Shown one piece after another: positions 22,113 to 33,415 of a DNA stretch of 64,000 nucleotides (position 1 is its first letter; every line of letters begins with the position of its first letter). A program made the position numbers and the translations under genes. This stretch comes from Thinopyrum elongatum. Lineage: Eukaryota; Streptophyta; Magnoliopsida; Poales; Poaceae. The DNA is taken from the NCBI GenBank assembly GCA_011799875.1, contig CM022303.1, positions 551,011,368-551,075,367 on the forward strand, written 5' to 3'. A model generated the notes under the pieces. The model searched no databases. It was given only the letters and a program-made list of their open reading frames with translations, and had not been told where the DNA came from.

Positions 22113-23724
22113 CGCTACGGGTGAGAAAGTCTCATCGTAGTCAACTCCTTGAACTTGTCAAAAACCTTTTGCGACAAGTCAAGCTTTGTAGATAGTAACA
22201 TTACCATCAGCGTCAGTCTTCTTCTTGAAGATCCATTTATTCTCTATGGCTCGCCGATCATCGGGCAAGTCCACCAAAGTCCACACTTTGTTCTCATACA
22301 TGGATCCTATCTCAGATTTCATGGCCTCAAGCCATATGTCGGAATCTGGGCTCATCATAGCTTCTTCATAGTTCGTAGGTTCGCCTTGGTCTAGTAACAT
22401 GACTTCCAGTATAGGATTTCCGTACCACTCTGGTGCGGATCGTGTTCTGGTTGACCTACGAAGTTCTGTAGTAACTTGATCCGAAGTTTCATGATCATCA
22501 TCATTAGCTTCCTCTCTAGTTGGTGTAGGCATCACGGGAACGGTTTTCTCTGATGAACTACTTTTCAATTCGAGAGAAGGTACGATTACCTCATCAAGTT
22601 CTACTTTCCTCCCACTCACTTCGTTCGAGAGAAACTCCTTCTCTAGAAAGGACCCACTCTTGGCAACAAAGATCTTGCCTTCGGATCTGTGGTAGAAGGT
22701 GTACCCAATTGTTTCCTTAGGGTATCCTATGAAGACGCACTTCTCCGATTTGGGTTCGAGCTTATCAGGCTGAAGCCTTTTGACATAAGTGTCGCAATCC
22801 CAAACTTTAAGAAACGACAGCTTAGGTTTCTTGCCAAACCATAGTTCATACGATGTCGTCTCAACGGATTTGACGGTGCCCTATTTAACGTGAATGCAGC
22901 TGTCTCTAATGCATACCCCAAAACGATAGTGGTAAATTGGTAAGAGACATCATAGATTGCACCCCATATCTAATAAAATATGGTTATGACGTTCGGACAC
23001 CATTACGCTGTGGGTGTTCTAAGTGGCGTGAGTTTGTGAAACTATACCACATTGTTATAAATGAAGGCCAAACTCGTAACTCAAATATTCGCCTCCGTGA
23101 TCAGATCGTAGAAATTTTATTTTCTTGTTACGATGATTCTCCACTTCAACTCTGAAATTCTTTGAACTTTCCAAATGTTTCAGACTTGTGTTTCATTAAG
23201 TTGATATTCCCATATCTGCTCAAATTATCTGTGAAGATTAGAAAATAATGATACCTGCCGCGTGCCTCAACACTCATCGGACCGCATACATCGGTATGTA
23301 TTATTTCCAATAAGTCATTAGCCCGCTCCATTCTTCCGGAGAATGGATTTTTAGTCATCTTGCCCATGAGGCATGGTTCGCAAGTATCAAATGATTCATA
23401 ATCAAGTGATTCCAAAAACCCATCTGCATGGAGTTTCTTCATGCGCTTTACACCAATATGACCTAAACGGCAGTGCCACAAATATGTTGCACTATCCTTA
23501 TCAACTTTGCATCTTTTGGCATCAATATTATTAATATGTGTATCACTACAATCGAGATTCAATAAACCATTTACATTGGGTGTATGACCATAGAAGGTTT
23601 TATTCACGTAAACAGAAAAATAATTATTCTCTGACTTAAATGAATAATCATATTGCAATAAACATGATCCAATCATATTCATGCTCAACGCAAACACCAA
23701 GTAACATTTATTTAGGTCCAACAC
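22113..23724 (-). pseudogene. Copia integrase and linker
   Basis: 23146-23724 contains the pre-integrase zinc site (LWHCRLGHIGVKRMKKLH ... CEPCLMGK) and the integrase start with IIHTDVCGPM (first catalytic Asp) and FIFTDNLSRYG. The middle of the catalytic core is missing or frameshifted around 22930-23145. Later parts survive at 22727-22921 and in an acidic linker at 22179-22619. Confidence 0.82.
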
Positions 23725-24551
23725 TAATCCCGAAGATAGAGGGAGTGTGCGATGGTGATCTTATCAACCTTGGAATCACTTCCAACACACATCGTCACCT
23801 CGTCCTTAACTAGTCTCTGTTTATTTTGCAACTCCTGTTTCGAGTTACTAACCTTAGCAACTGAACCGATATCAAATACCCAGGGGCTACTATGAACACT
23901 AGTAAAGTACACATCAATAACATGTATATCAAATATACCTTTGTTCACTTTGCCATCCTTCTTATCCGCCAAGTATTTGGGGTAGTTCCGCTTCCAGTGA
24001 CCATTTTCTTTGCAGTAGAGGAACTCAGATTCAGGCTTGGGTCCAGCTTTGGGCTTCTTCATTGGAGCGGCAACTTGCTTGCCATTCTTCTTAAAGTTCT
24101 CTTTCTTTCCCTTGCCCTTTTTCTTGAAACTAGTGGTCTTGTTAACCATCAACACTTCATGCTCTTTCTTGATTTCTACCATCGCCGATTTCAGCATCGT
24201 GAAGAGCTCGGGAATCATTTTCGTCATCCCTCGCATATTATAGTTCATCACGAAGTTCTAGTAGCTTGGTGATAGTGACTAGAGAACTTTGTCAATCACT
24301 ATCTTATCTGGAAGATTAACTCCTACTTGATTCAAGCGATTGTAGTACCCAGACATTCTGAGCACATGCTCACTGGTTGAGTTATTCTCCTCCATCTTGT
24401 AGGTAAAGTACTTGTCAGAGGTCTCATACCTCTCAACACGGGCATGAGTCTGAAATACCAATTTCAGCTCTTGGAACATCTCATATGCTCCGTAGCGTTC
24501 AAAATGTTTTTGAAGTCCCGGTTCTAAGCCGTAAAGCATGGCGCACTAAAC
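23724..24551 (-). pseudogene. Copia gag remnant
   Basis: Two out-of-frame stretches, 24279-24539 (86 aa, with LKLVFQTHARVERYETSDKY) and 23724-24251 (175 aa). The zinc knuckle reads YCKENGHWKRNYPKYL, so the first and last knuckle cysteines are lost. The gag start is not recognisable. Confidence 0.8.
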
Positions 24552-25996
24552 TATCAAGTAGTCATCATATCGATGCTAAACGTTCATAACGTTTGCATCT
24601 GCTCCTGCAATAGGTCTGTCACCTAGCGATGCATCAAGGACATAATTCTTCTGTGCAGCAATGAGGATAATCCTCAAATCACGGAACCAGTCCGCATCAT
24701 TGCACTATCATCTTTCAACTTAGTTTTCTCTAGGAACATATCAAAATAAAACAGGGGAGCCATACGTCGAGCTATGGATCTACAACATCGATATACACAA
24801 ACTATCAAGACTAAGTTCATGATAAAATAAGTTCAATTAATCAAATTACTTAAGAACTCCCACTTAAATAGACATCCCTCAAGTCATCTAAGTGATACAT
24901 GATCCAAATCTACTAACCCATGTCCGATCATCACGTGAGATGGGGTAGTCATCAATGGTGAACATCTCTATGTTGATCGTATCTACTATATGATTCACGT
25001 TCGACCTTTCGGTCTCCAGTGTTCCGAGGCCATGTCTGTACATGCTAGGCTCGTCAAGCTTAACCCAAGTATTCCGCATGTGTAAAACTGTCTTACACCC
25101 GTTGTATGTGAACGTAGAGTCTATCACACCCGATCATCACGTGGTGTCTCGAAACGACGAACTTTCGCAACGGTGCATACTCGGGGAGAACACTTTTACC
25201 TTGAAATTTAGTGAAGGGATCATCTTATAATGCTACCGTCGTACTAAGCAAAATAAGATGCATAAAAAGATAAACATCACATGCAATCAGAATATGTGAC
25301 ATGATATGGCCATCATCATCTCGTGCTTTTGATCTCCATCTCCAAAGCATCGTCATGATCTCCATCATCACCGGCTCGACACGTTGATCTCCATCGTTGC
25401 GTCGTGGTCATCTCGCCAACTATTGCTTCTACAACTATCGCTAACGCATAGTGATAAAGTAAAGCAATTACATGGCGTTTGCATTTCATACAATAAAGAA
25501 TCAACCATAAGGCTCCTGCCGGTTGCCGATAACTTTTACAAAACATGATCATCACATACAATTACGTATATCACATCATGTCTTGACCATATCACATCAC
25601 AACATGCCCTGCAAAAACAAGTTAGACGTCCTCTACTTTGTTGTTGCAAGTTTTACGTGGCTGCTACGGGCTTCTAGCAAGAACCGTTCTTACCTACGCA
25701 TCAAAACCACAACGGTGTTTCGTCAAGTTTGCTGTTTTAACCTTCTTCAAGGACCGGCCGCGGTCAAATTCGATTCAACTAAAGTAGGAGAAACAGACAC
25801 CCGCCAGCCACCTTTATGCAAAACTAGTTGCATGTCTGTCGGTGGAACCGGTCTCATGTACGTGGACATGTAAGGTTGGTCCGGGCCGCTTCATCCCACA
25901 ATACCGCCGAATCAAAATAAGACGTTGGTGGTAAGCAGTATGACTATCACCGCCCACAACTCTTTGTGTTCTACTCGTGCATATCATCTATGCATA
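24552..25996 (-). other. Copia leader and eroded gag start
   Basis: Long 5' leader typical of Angela/BARE elements. No ORF over 120 aa, only short open stretches. It contains runs such as CACCGGCTCGACACG and CATCATCATC but no gene I can name. Confidence 0.7.
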
Positions 25997-26014
25997 GACC
26001 TGGATCTGATACCA
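25997..26014 (-). other. Primer-binding site, initiator tRNA-Met type
   Basis: The minus strand reads TGGTATCAGATCCAGGTC immediately inside the 5' LTR. The first ten bases match the initiator-tRNA-Met 3' end used by copia elements. Confidence 0.85.
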
Positions 26015-26015
26015 C

Positions 26016-27768
26016 TAAAGGGGAAACGTTGCATGGAAAACAAAAAAAATTCTACGCACACGCAATGATCTATCCATGGAGATGCATAGCAACGAGGGGG
26101 AGAGTGTGTCTACATACCCTCGTAGACCATAAGCGGAAGCGTTTCACAACGCGGTTGATGTAGTCGAACTTTCAAACTTTCTTCATGCTCCAACCGATCT
26201 AGTACCGAACGCACGGCACCTCCGCGTTCTGCACACGTTCAGCTCGGTGACGTCCTCGCCTTCTTGATCCAGCAAGGTGTCGAGGTAGTAGATGAGTTCC
26301 GTCAGCACGATGGCGTGGTGACGGTGATGGTGATGTGATCCGCGCAGGGCTTCGCCTAAGCACCGCGAGAATATGACCGGGGGTCTAAACTATGGAGGGG
26401 GCCGCACACGGCTAACAATTGATGTTGTGTCTTCTAGGCACCCCCTTCCCCACATATATATAGGTGGGAGGGGAGGAGAGGCAGCCAGGGGGCACCCCAA
26501 GTAGGATCCGAATCCTACTTGGGGATTCCCCAAGTGGCGCCCCCCCCTTTCCTTTTTCCACCGGAGAAGAAAGGGAAGGGGGAAGAGAGAAAGGAAGGGG
26601 GGGGCGAAGCCCCCTTTTTCCTTCTCCAATTCAGCCTCCTGCCATAGGTGGGCGCGCCACCCCTTGTGGGTTGGTGTGCTCCCCTCTCATGGCACATATG
26701 GCCCATATCTTCCTCCCGGGGGTTCCGGTAACCCCTCCGGTACTCCGATAAATACGTGATACACTCTGGAACACTTTCGGTGTCCGAATACTATCGTCCT
26801 ATATGTCAATCTTTACCTCTCTATCATTTTGAGACTCCTCGTCATGTTCGTGATCTCATCCGGGACTCCGAATAATATTCGGTCACCAAATCACATAACT
26901 CATATAATACTATATCGTCATTGAACGTTAAGCGTGCGGACCCTACGGGTTCGAGAACTATGTAGACATGACCGAGACACCACTCTGGTCAATAACCAAC
27001 AGCGGAACCTGGATGCTCATATTGGCTCCTACATATTCTACGAAGATCTTTATCGATCGAACCGTTATGACAACATACATTATTCCCTTTGTTCATCGGT
27101 ATGTTATTTGTCCGAGATTCGATCATCGGTGTCTTCATACCTAGTTCAATCTCGTTATCGGCAAGTCTCTTTACTCGTTCCGTAATACATCACCTCGTGA
27201 CTAACTCCTTAGTCGTTTGCTTGCAAGCTTATGATGTGTATTACCGAGAAAGCCCAGAGATACCTCTCCGATACTCGGAGTGACAAATCCTAGTCTCGAT
27301 CTATGCCAACTCAACAGATACCTTCGGAGATATAGGTAGAGCATCTTTATAATCACCCAGTTACGTTGTGACGTTTGATAGCACACAAGGCATTCCTCCG
27401 GTATCCGGGAGTTGCATAATCTCATAGTCGAAGAAATATGTATTTGACATGAAGAAAGCAATAGTAATAAAACTGAACGATCATTATGCTAAGCTAATGG
27501 GTGGGTCTTGTCCATCACATCATTCTCCTAATGGTGTGATCCCATTATCAAATGACAACACATGTCCATGGTTAGGAAACCTTAACCATCTTTGATCAAC
27601 GAGCTAGTCTAGTAGAGGCTTACTAGGGAAACGGTATTTGTTTATGTATTCACACAAGTATTTAAGTTTCCGATCAATACAATTCTAGCATGAATAATAA
27701 ACATTTATCATGAATAAGGAAATATAAAATAACAATTTTATTATTGCCTTTAGGGCATATTTCCTTCA
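26016..27768 (-). repeat. Copia 5' LTR, complete (1753 bp)
   Basis: Minus strand begins TGAAGGAAATATGCCC at 27768 and ends CCCCTTTA before the primer-binding site. Length fits the ~1.7-1.8 kb LTRs of this family. Confidence 0.88.
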
Positions 27769-27804
27769 GGGACATCCGAGCCGTTTGTAGAACTCCCTGG
27801 CTAG
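27769..27804 (+). pseudogene. Eleven-codon strictosidine-synthase-like scrap at the copia border
   Basis: Plus-strand codons read GTSEPFVELPG then TAG, the same text that ends the longer fragment at 31853. The copia element inserted inside this coding remnant, so the upstream part lay to the left of the element and is lost. Confidence 0.6.
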
Positions 27805-27966
27805 ACATGTGGCAATAAGTGAACAGTAACCTGTAATGAACAGTAATTGTACTTATTCACTAAGTACGAATAGTACTCTCATGTGAACAGTAATCTTTCC
27901 CATGAACATTAGTATTGGTGAACAGTGCTCTACCTGACCAATGTTTCTAGAAAATGCAAACACACT

Positions 27967-28690
27967 TTCTTTCTTGAGCAAAATGCAGATACACTTAAAA
28001 AAATGTTGGAACTGCGCGCTCATTGCCTTCCTCACTATCATGGCAGACGACGTGCGCGCTCTCGCCTTCCTCACTATCCTGGGGCAGCATGTCAGGTGGA
28101 ACGTCGATGACCTCGATGGCGTGGGCAGATGGACGGGGGTCACTTGCGAAGGCACATGCATAGAGGTGCCGCGGTTCGCTTGGAGGCGCACGGTCCGCCT
28201 CAATGACCGACATCGCACTGGAGATCAAGATAGCTAGTGTGGGGGAAGGAGGTGCTTCCAAGTGCCGCACCGGAGACGAAGGTGGCCTACCCCGTCAGTG
28301 CCAAGAACGGAAGGTAGAGGAGAGGCAGCAAGGTGGGATGAAGTGGGGAGGAGGAGGTGCAGCAGGGCCGCGAATTTTTTGAATGAAAATTCGAAACGGG
28401 ATAGGGGAGAGGAAGGTGCGGCAGGAAGAGAAAGAACAAAAAGAGGCGAGATAAGCACTGAGCGTGGGACCCGGGGCAAGATATTTCTGGAAGTGAAACC
28501 GACCACTGTAGTTGTAAGACATCTTCACAGTAATTCTCAACGGAGGCAGTAAAAAATTCAAAAATGAAAGAGAAAATCCAAAGCTCGGGTGCATACACGT
28601 GTCAGTTAGAGATGAAACATCAGCTACAACGTGAAATGCACATGGTGAGGACTAGCTTAGCCACTTTAATTAATGTGTATATATGTATAT
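27967..28690. repeat. ~720-bp unit, locus 2, monomer 1
   Basis: Very close by eye to 4202-4925, with the same start, internal order and end. It is preceded by the same GAACAGTA-rich lead-in (27825-27966). Confidence 0.85.
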
Positions 28691-29410
28691 TTCTTTCTTG
28701 AGCAAAATGCAGATACACTTAAAAAAATGATGGACGTGCACGCTCATTGCCTTCCTCACTATCATGGCAGACGACGTGCGCGCTCGTCGCCTTCCTCACT
28801 ATCATGGGGCAGCATGTAAGGTGGAACACTCAACGACCTCGATGGCGTGGGCTAATGGACGGGGGTCACTTGTGAGGGCACATGCATAGAGGTGCCGCGG
28901 TTCGCTTGGAGGCGCATGGCCCGCCTCAATGACCGATGTCGCACTGGAGATCAAGATAGCTAGGGTTGGGGAAGGAGGTGCTTCCAAGTGCCGCACCGGA
29001 GACGAAGGTGGCCTACCCCGTCAATGCCAAGGACGGAAGGTATTGGAGAGGCGGCAAGGTGGGGATGAAGTGGGGAGGAGGAGGTGCGGCAGGGCTGGGA
29101 ATTTTTTGAATGAAAATTCGAAACGGGATAGGGGAGAGGAAGGTGCGGCAGGAAGAGAAAGAACAAAAAAAGACGAGATAAGCGCTGAGCGGGGGACCCG
29201 GGGCAAGATATTTCTGGAAGTGAAACCCACCACTATAGTTGTAAGACATCTTCACGTTATTTCTCAACGGAGGCAGTAAAAAAATTCAAAAATAAAAGAT
29301 AAAATCCAAACTCAGGTGCTTACACGTGTCACTTATATATGAAGCAGCACCTACAACGTGAAATGCACATGGTGAGGACTAGCTTAGCCACTTTAATTAT
29401 TGTGTGTGTG
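28691..29410. repeat. ~720-bp unit, locus 2, monomer 2
   Basis: Second monomer, 724 bp after the first. It ends in a (TG)n/(CG) microsatellite at 29400-29447 where other copies have TGTATATATG. Confidence 0.85.
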
Positions 29411-30170
29411 CGCGCACGCGTGCGTGTGTGTGCGTGTGTGTGTGTGTTACTCTTCACTATGGCCAGCCTTAAATATAGGGACATAATAATATGTCTCGTA
29501 CTTTGTCCTGTACTGAGTTCCTGGCACTAAGCAAAGAGCACACGCACCTATTTCACATAAAATTGGTGGGAGCTAGGTCCACAAAACCCGATATGTAGGC
29601 CCTTCAGTTGTTTGTCTTCTTATATCTCCCAGGATGTTTCAAAGTGGCTAAACAACTTTAGTTTATGTGTAAGGGAATCTCCAACGCAGATCCTTATTCC
29701 TCCCGCATCCATTCGGACCAAGTGGTCCGGACCTCGCAAGCCATCCAACGGCGTCTCTCATCGGTCCACGGACCAGTCTGGACTTTCGTTTTCCCGCGAG
29801 TACCAATTTCCTTTTTTCTTGCAATTTCTGCCATTTCTCTTGTTGTTTAATTTTTCTTCCCGATTTCTGCATGTTTTTGTGTTTTTAATCTTGTATGCCT
29901 AGTTTTTTTTATGTTTTGTTATATCCATGAAATTTTTAATAATATGGAATAAACGTTTTTACAATACAGGATGAACATTTTTAAGTACGATATGAGCATT
30001 ATTCAAAATATGCATTGAACATTTCTCAAATGTGAGATGAACATTTTCTAACATGTGGGTGAAAACTTTCAAATATACATAAACACTTTTTGATATGTGA
30101 TTAACATTTTTCAAATATGGAATAAACACTTTTTGATATGTGATTAACAGTTTTTTGCGGAGATAAGCTG
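29411..30170. repeat. Tail of block A
   Basis: Matches 33416-34130 (shared TATGTCTCGTACTTTG, TATCTCCCAGGATGTTTC and CATCCATTCGGACC). From ~29930 it becomes AT-rich with repeated ATGAACATTTTT phrases. No gene seen. Confidence 0.75.
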
Positions 30171-30445
30171 CAGTTTTTTTTACATAGAATGAATGAAAAA
30201 ATTAGCAGAGATAAGCTACAGTTTTTGCAGAAATAAGCTTCAGTTTTTTTCAGAGAATGAGTCTACTTAGAAGAGAGAATACGTGACTCTCTTGTACTAG
30301 TACAGAAATTTGCAGAGATAAGCTACAGTTTTTCTTTCACCTTGTATACTTCTCACTCCCACACAGTACATAAATTAACAGAGATAAACAATATGTGACT
30401 CTCTGCTAGTACAGAAATTAGCAGAGATAAGCAGCAATTTTTTTA
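30171..30445. repeat. Imperfect repeats of GCAGAGATAAGC
   Basis: (G)CAGAGATAAGCxxCAGTTTTT occurs at least six times between 30155 and 30440. It separates the block-A tail from the next segment; block B lacks it. Confidence 0.65.
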
Positions 30446-30514
30446 CAGAAAATTGGAGACAAGCAGCAAACAATATTGCCATCCTTCCACACAGTACATT
30501 TTTCTTCAGATTTC

Positions 30515-30850
30515 TTATGAGACAGCAAGCCACTTGTCATTAAAATTCAGAAGCTCTTGTACAATTTCAAGTGTAGAATTTGGCCTCACCGGCATGCTCT
30601 CGGTGCACGTCGAGCACCTCCTGGAAGTTGTGCCCGTCCCAAAAGCTATGCCGCCCATCTGCATTGTGTCATCGCGGCTCGCACGTATGGCGGCGGAGCC
30701 GACAGCAGGGACAGGCACCACCGGAAGCCCCCTGGCGCCACGATGCCGTGCCGAAACGAGCGAGCTTCTCCGCCTTCTCGATGGTGAGGTCGTGCGGCCA
30801 TCCTCCCTACGAGATTGCGCCTCGTCGCTGAAAGTAGAAGTGCTGCAAGA
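30515..30850. other. GC-rich unidentified segment, possible gene fragment
   Basis: Base composition rises sharply between AT-rich neighbours. The minus strand is open for 68 aa (TLEIVQELLNFNDKWLAVS at its end) and the plus strand for up to 156 aa. I recognise no family on either strand. The composition suggests a captured exon, but function and strand are unknown. Confidence 0.3.
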
Positions 30851-31009
30851 AACTGCTAGCTTATCTCTGCCATGTTGTTTTATTCAGTACGTATATAAGC
30901 TGTTCGTATTGTTAACTGGCTGAAGACTGTTGCTTGTATTGTCTAGTGGCTGAACGGAAGTCTGGAGCATTCCTTTGTTTTGCTGTGCTGCATGGATGCT
31001 CAGGTGTAC

Positions 31010-31049
31010 TCCCATTTCTGCGACAAGTAATTCCGAACGGAGGGAGTAA
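31010..31049. mobile_element. Stowaway MITE end (solo terminus)
   Basis: CGACAAGTAATTCCGAACGG followed by AGGGAGTA is the standard Triticeae Stowaway terminus. The partner terminus is absent, so this is a truncated MITE. Confidence 0.75.
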
Positions 31050-31438
31050 CTATTAATGCCTCCTTTGCTTTGGGTCATTGTTGTCCCTTGGATGCAGTTT
31101 GGATGGCTGATACCTAGCCGCATGTTGCAGCGTGGCAAGTCGCCTGATCTCTGTCCGCAATACTGCGTACGAGCTAGACTGATAGCAGCGAGATCGTGTT
31201 TGAATCCTCGGGCTGGGCGAGTGGGCGTCTAACTGCTCGCTCACAGTCACGCGACTACTTGTACAAAGCCGACCCTCATGCATGTCGACAGCCCAATCCG
31301 TGGGCGGAAGGCATTAGCACGAGGAGAGAGACCAAGAGAGGAATCCACTTGCTTGCTTGAAACCTAATTTAGGCATGCAGCGGTCATGAGTGGTCATTTG
31401 CATAATGAAAGTGTGAATAGCTTCCCTCACTTGTTGGG

Positions 31439-31452
31439 CCTATAAATTGAGC
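31439..31452 (+). promoter_or_regulatory. TATA-like module repeated three times in the window
   Basis: CCTATAAATTGAGC occurs here, at ~35116 and at ~57567. Each time it sits in the same ~450-bp surrounding sequence and is followed 110-170 bp later by GAGGACAACTGATATGT. It resembles a plant core promoter carried inside a duplicated module. No intact downstream gene exists. Confidence 0.4.
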
Positions 31453-31580
31453 AGGTATCCAACTTCAGTCCTGTTATGTGAGCTTTGTCCATGTAGCCCC
31501 GTAGAAAATGACGTGTTTTATTTGTGCCATCTATGGGTTAGGATATTAGAGGACAACTGATATGTTACTCCCCGCTCGCA

Positions 31581-31853
31581 TGTGACGTCCACAAAGTTAT
31601 AAATATGTTTGATGTGCCCAGTCGTGGTAGAACCTTGAATCCACATACTGGTTCTTATGTAACAGGGCATCTCATGAGGTACGATCCACATACTGGTGAT
31701 GTTGCGGTGCTCCAAACACGTCTGGCGTATATCAGCACCGACCTAACGCATCTCATTGTCACTTATATGGGGCCGTGCAAGCTGCTAAGGCATTGGATCA
31801 AATGGTCTAAGGCAGGGACGTCCGAGCCGTTTGTCGTAGATCTCCCTGGCTAG
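31581..31853 (+). pseudogene. Strictosidine-synthase-like (SSL) gene fragment
   Basis: The plus frame contains VTGHLMRYDPHTGDVAVLQ, then THLIVTYMGPCKLLRHWIK and KAGTSEPFVVDLPG before a TAG at 31851-31853. These match the Str_synth beta-propeller region (PF03088) of plant SSL/YLS2 proteins, where TGRLMRYDP, GPCKLLRYWIKG and KAGTSEPF are conserved. Only part of one exon is present; the N-terminal exon and everything after LPG are missing. It is followed directly by the GAACAGTA lead-in and the ~720-bp dimer. SSL enzymes are predicted hydrolases of the secretory pathway; no activity is possible from this piece. Confidence 0.75.
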
Positions 31854-32018
31854 ACATGCGGCAATAAGTGAATAGTAACCTATAATGAACAGCAATTGTA
31901 CTTATTAACTAAGTATGAATAGTAATCTTGTGTGAACAGTAATCTTTCCCATAAACATTACTACGGGTGAACAGTGCTCTACCTGCACCCGTGTTTCTAG
32001 AAAATGCAAACACACTTT

Positions 32019-32734
32019 CTTTCTTGAGCAAAATCCAGATACACTTACAAAAATGATGGACGTGCGCGCTGGTTGCCTTCCTCACTATCATGGCAGACGA
32101 CGTGCACGCTCGTCGCCTTCCTCACTATTATGGGGCAGCATGTCAGGTGGAACGTCGACGACCTCGATGGCGTGGGCTGATGGACGGGGGTCACTTGCGA
32201 GAGCACATGCATAGAGGTGCCGCGGTTTGCTTGGAGGCGCATGGCCAGCCTCAACGACCGACGTCGCACTGGAGATCAAGATAGCTAGGGTTGGGGAACG
32301 AGGTGCTTCCAAGTGCCGCACCGGAGACGAAGGTGGCCTACCCCGTCAGTGCCGAGAACGGAAGGTAGAGGAGAGGCGGCAAGGTGGGGATGAAGTGGGG
32401 AGGAGGAGGTGCGGCAGGGCTAGGAATTTTTTGAATGAAAATTCAAAACGGGATAGGGGAGAGGAAGGTGCAAGAGAAAGAAAAAAAAGAGGCGAGATAA
32501 GCACTGAGCGTGGGACCCGGGGCGAGATATTTCTCGAAGTGAAACTTACCAGTGTAGTTGTAAGACATCTTCACGTTATTTCTCAACGGAGGCAGTAAAA
32601 AAAAAATTTTAAAAAAAGAGAGAAAATCCAAAGCTCAGGTGCTTACACGTGTCACTTAGAGAAGCAGCAGCTACAACGTGAAGTGCACATGGTGAGGACT
32701 AGCTTAGCCACTTTAATTATTGTGTATGTATATT
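32019..32734. repeat. ~720-bp unit, locus 3, monomer 1
   Basis: Same organisation as 27967-28690, with small deletions, for example in the CGGCAGGAAGAG stretch near 32470. Confidence 0.85.
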
Positions 32735-33415
32735 TCTTTCTTGAGCAAAATGAAGATACACTTATAAAATGATGGACGTGCGCGCTCGTCGCCTTCCTCA
32801 CTATCATGGGGCAGCATGTCAGGTGGAACACTCGACGACCTCGATGGCGTGGGCTGATGGACGGGGGTCACTTGCGAGGGCACATGCATAGAGGTGCCGT
32901 GGTTCGCTTGAAGGCGCATGGCCCGCCTCAACAACCGACGTCGCACTGGAGATCAAGATAGCTAGGGTTGGGGAAGGAGGTGCTTCCAAGTGCCGCCCCG
33001 GAGACGAAGCTAGCCTACCCCGTCAGTGCCAAGGACGGAAGGTAGAGGAGAGGCGGCATGGTGGGGATGAAGTGGGGAGGAGGAGATGCGGCAGGGCAGG
33101 GAATTTTTTGAATGAAAATTCGAAACGGGATAGGGGAAAGGAAGGCATGGCAGGAAGAGAAAGAAAAAAAAAGAGGCGAGATAAGTGCTGAGCGTGGGAC
33201 CCGGGGCGAGATATTTCTGGAAGTGAAACCGACCACTACAGTTATAAGATATCTTCACGTTATTTCTCAACTGGGGCAGAAAAAAATTCAAAAATAAAAG
33301 AGAAATCCAAAGCTCTGGTGCTTACACGTGTCACTTAGAGATGAAGCAGCAACTACAACGTGAAATGCACGTGGCGAGGACTAGCTTAGCCACTTTAATT
33401 ATTGTGTATATATGT
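32735..33415. repeat. ~720-bp unit, locus 3, monomer 2
   Basis: Second monomer, offset 716 bp, slightly shortened. It ends at TTGTGTATATATGTGTTACTC, then the block tail follows. Confidence 0.85.

Larger units (their letters stand above)
19621..27768 (-). mobile_element. Angela/BARE-type Ty1/copia retrotransposon
   Basis: Minus-strand order: 5' LTR 26016-27768, primer-binding site, leader, gag, integrase, reverse transcriptase, RNase H, polypurine tract, 3' LTR 19621-20907. The LTR begins TGAAGGAAATATGCCC, and the 3' non-coding repeats before the polypurine tract are those I associate with Angela/BARE/WIS elements. The 3' LTR lacks its last ~460 bp, which are replaced by CACTA-1. The coding region is heavily broken. 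Confidence 0.88.
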
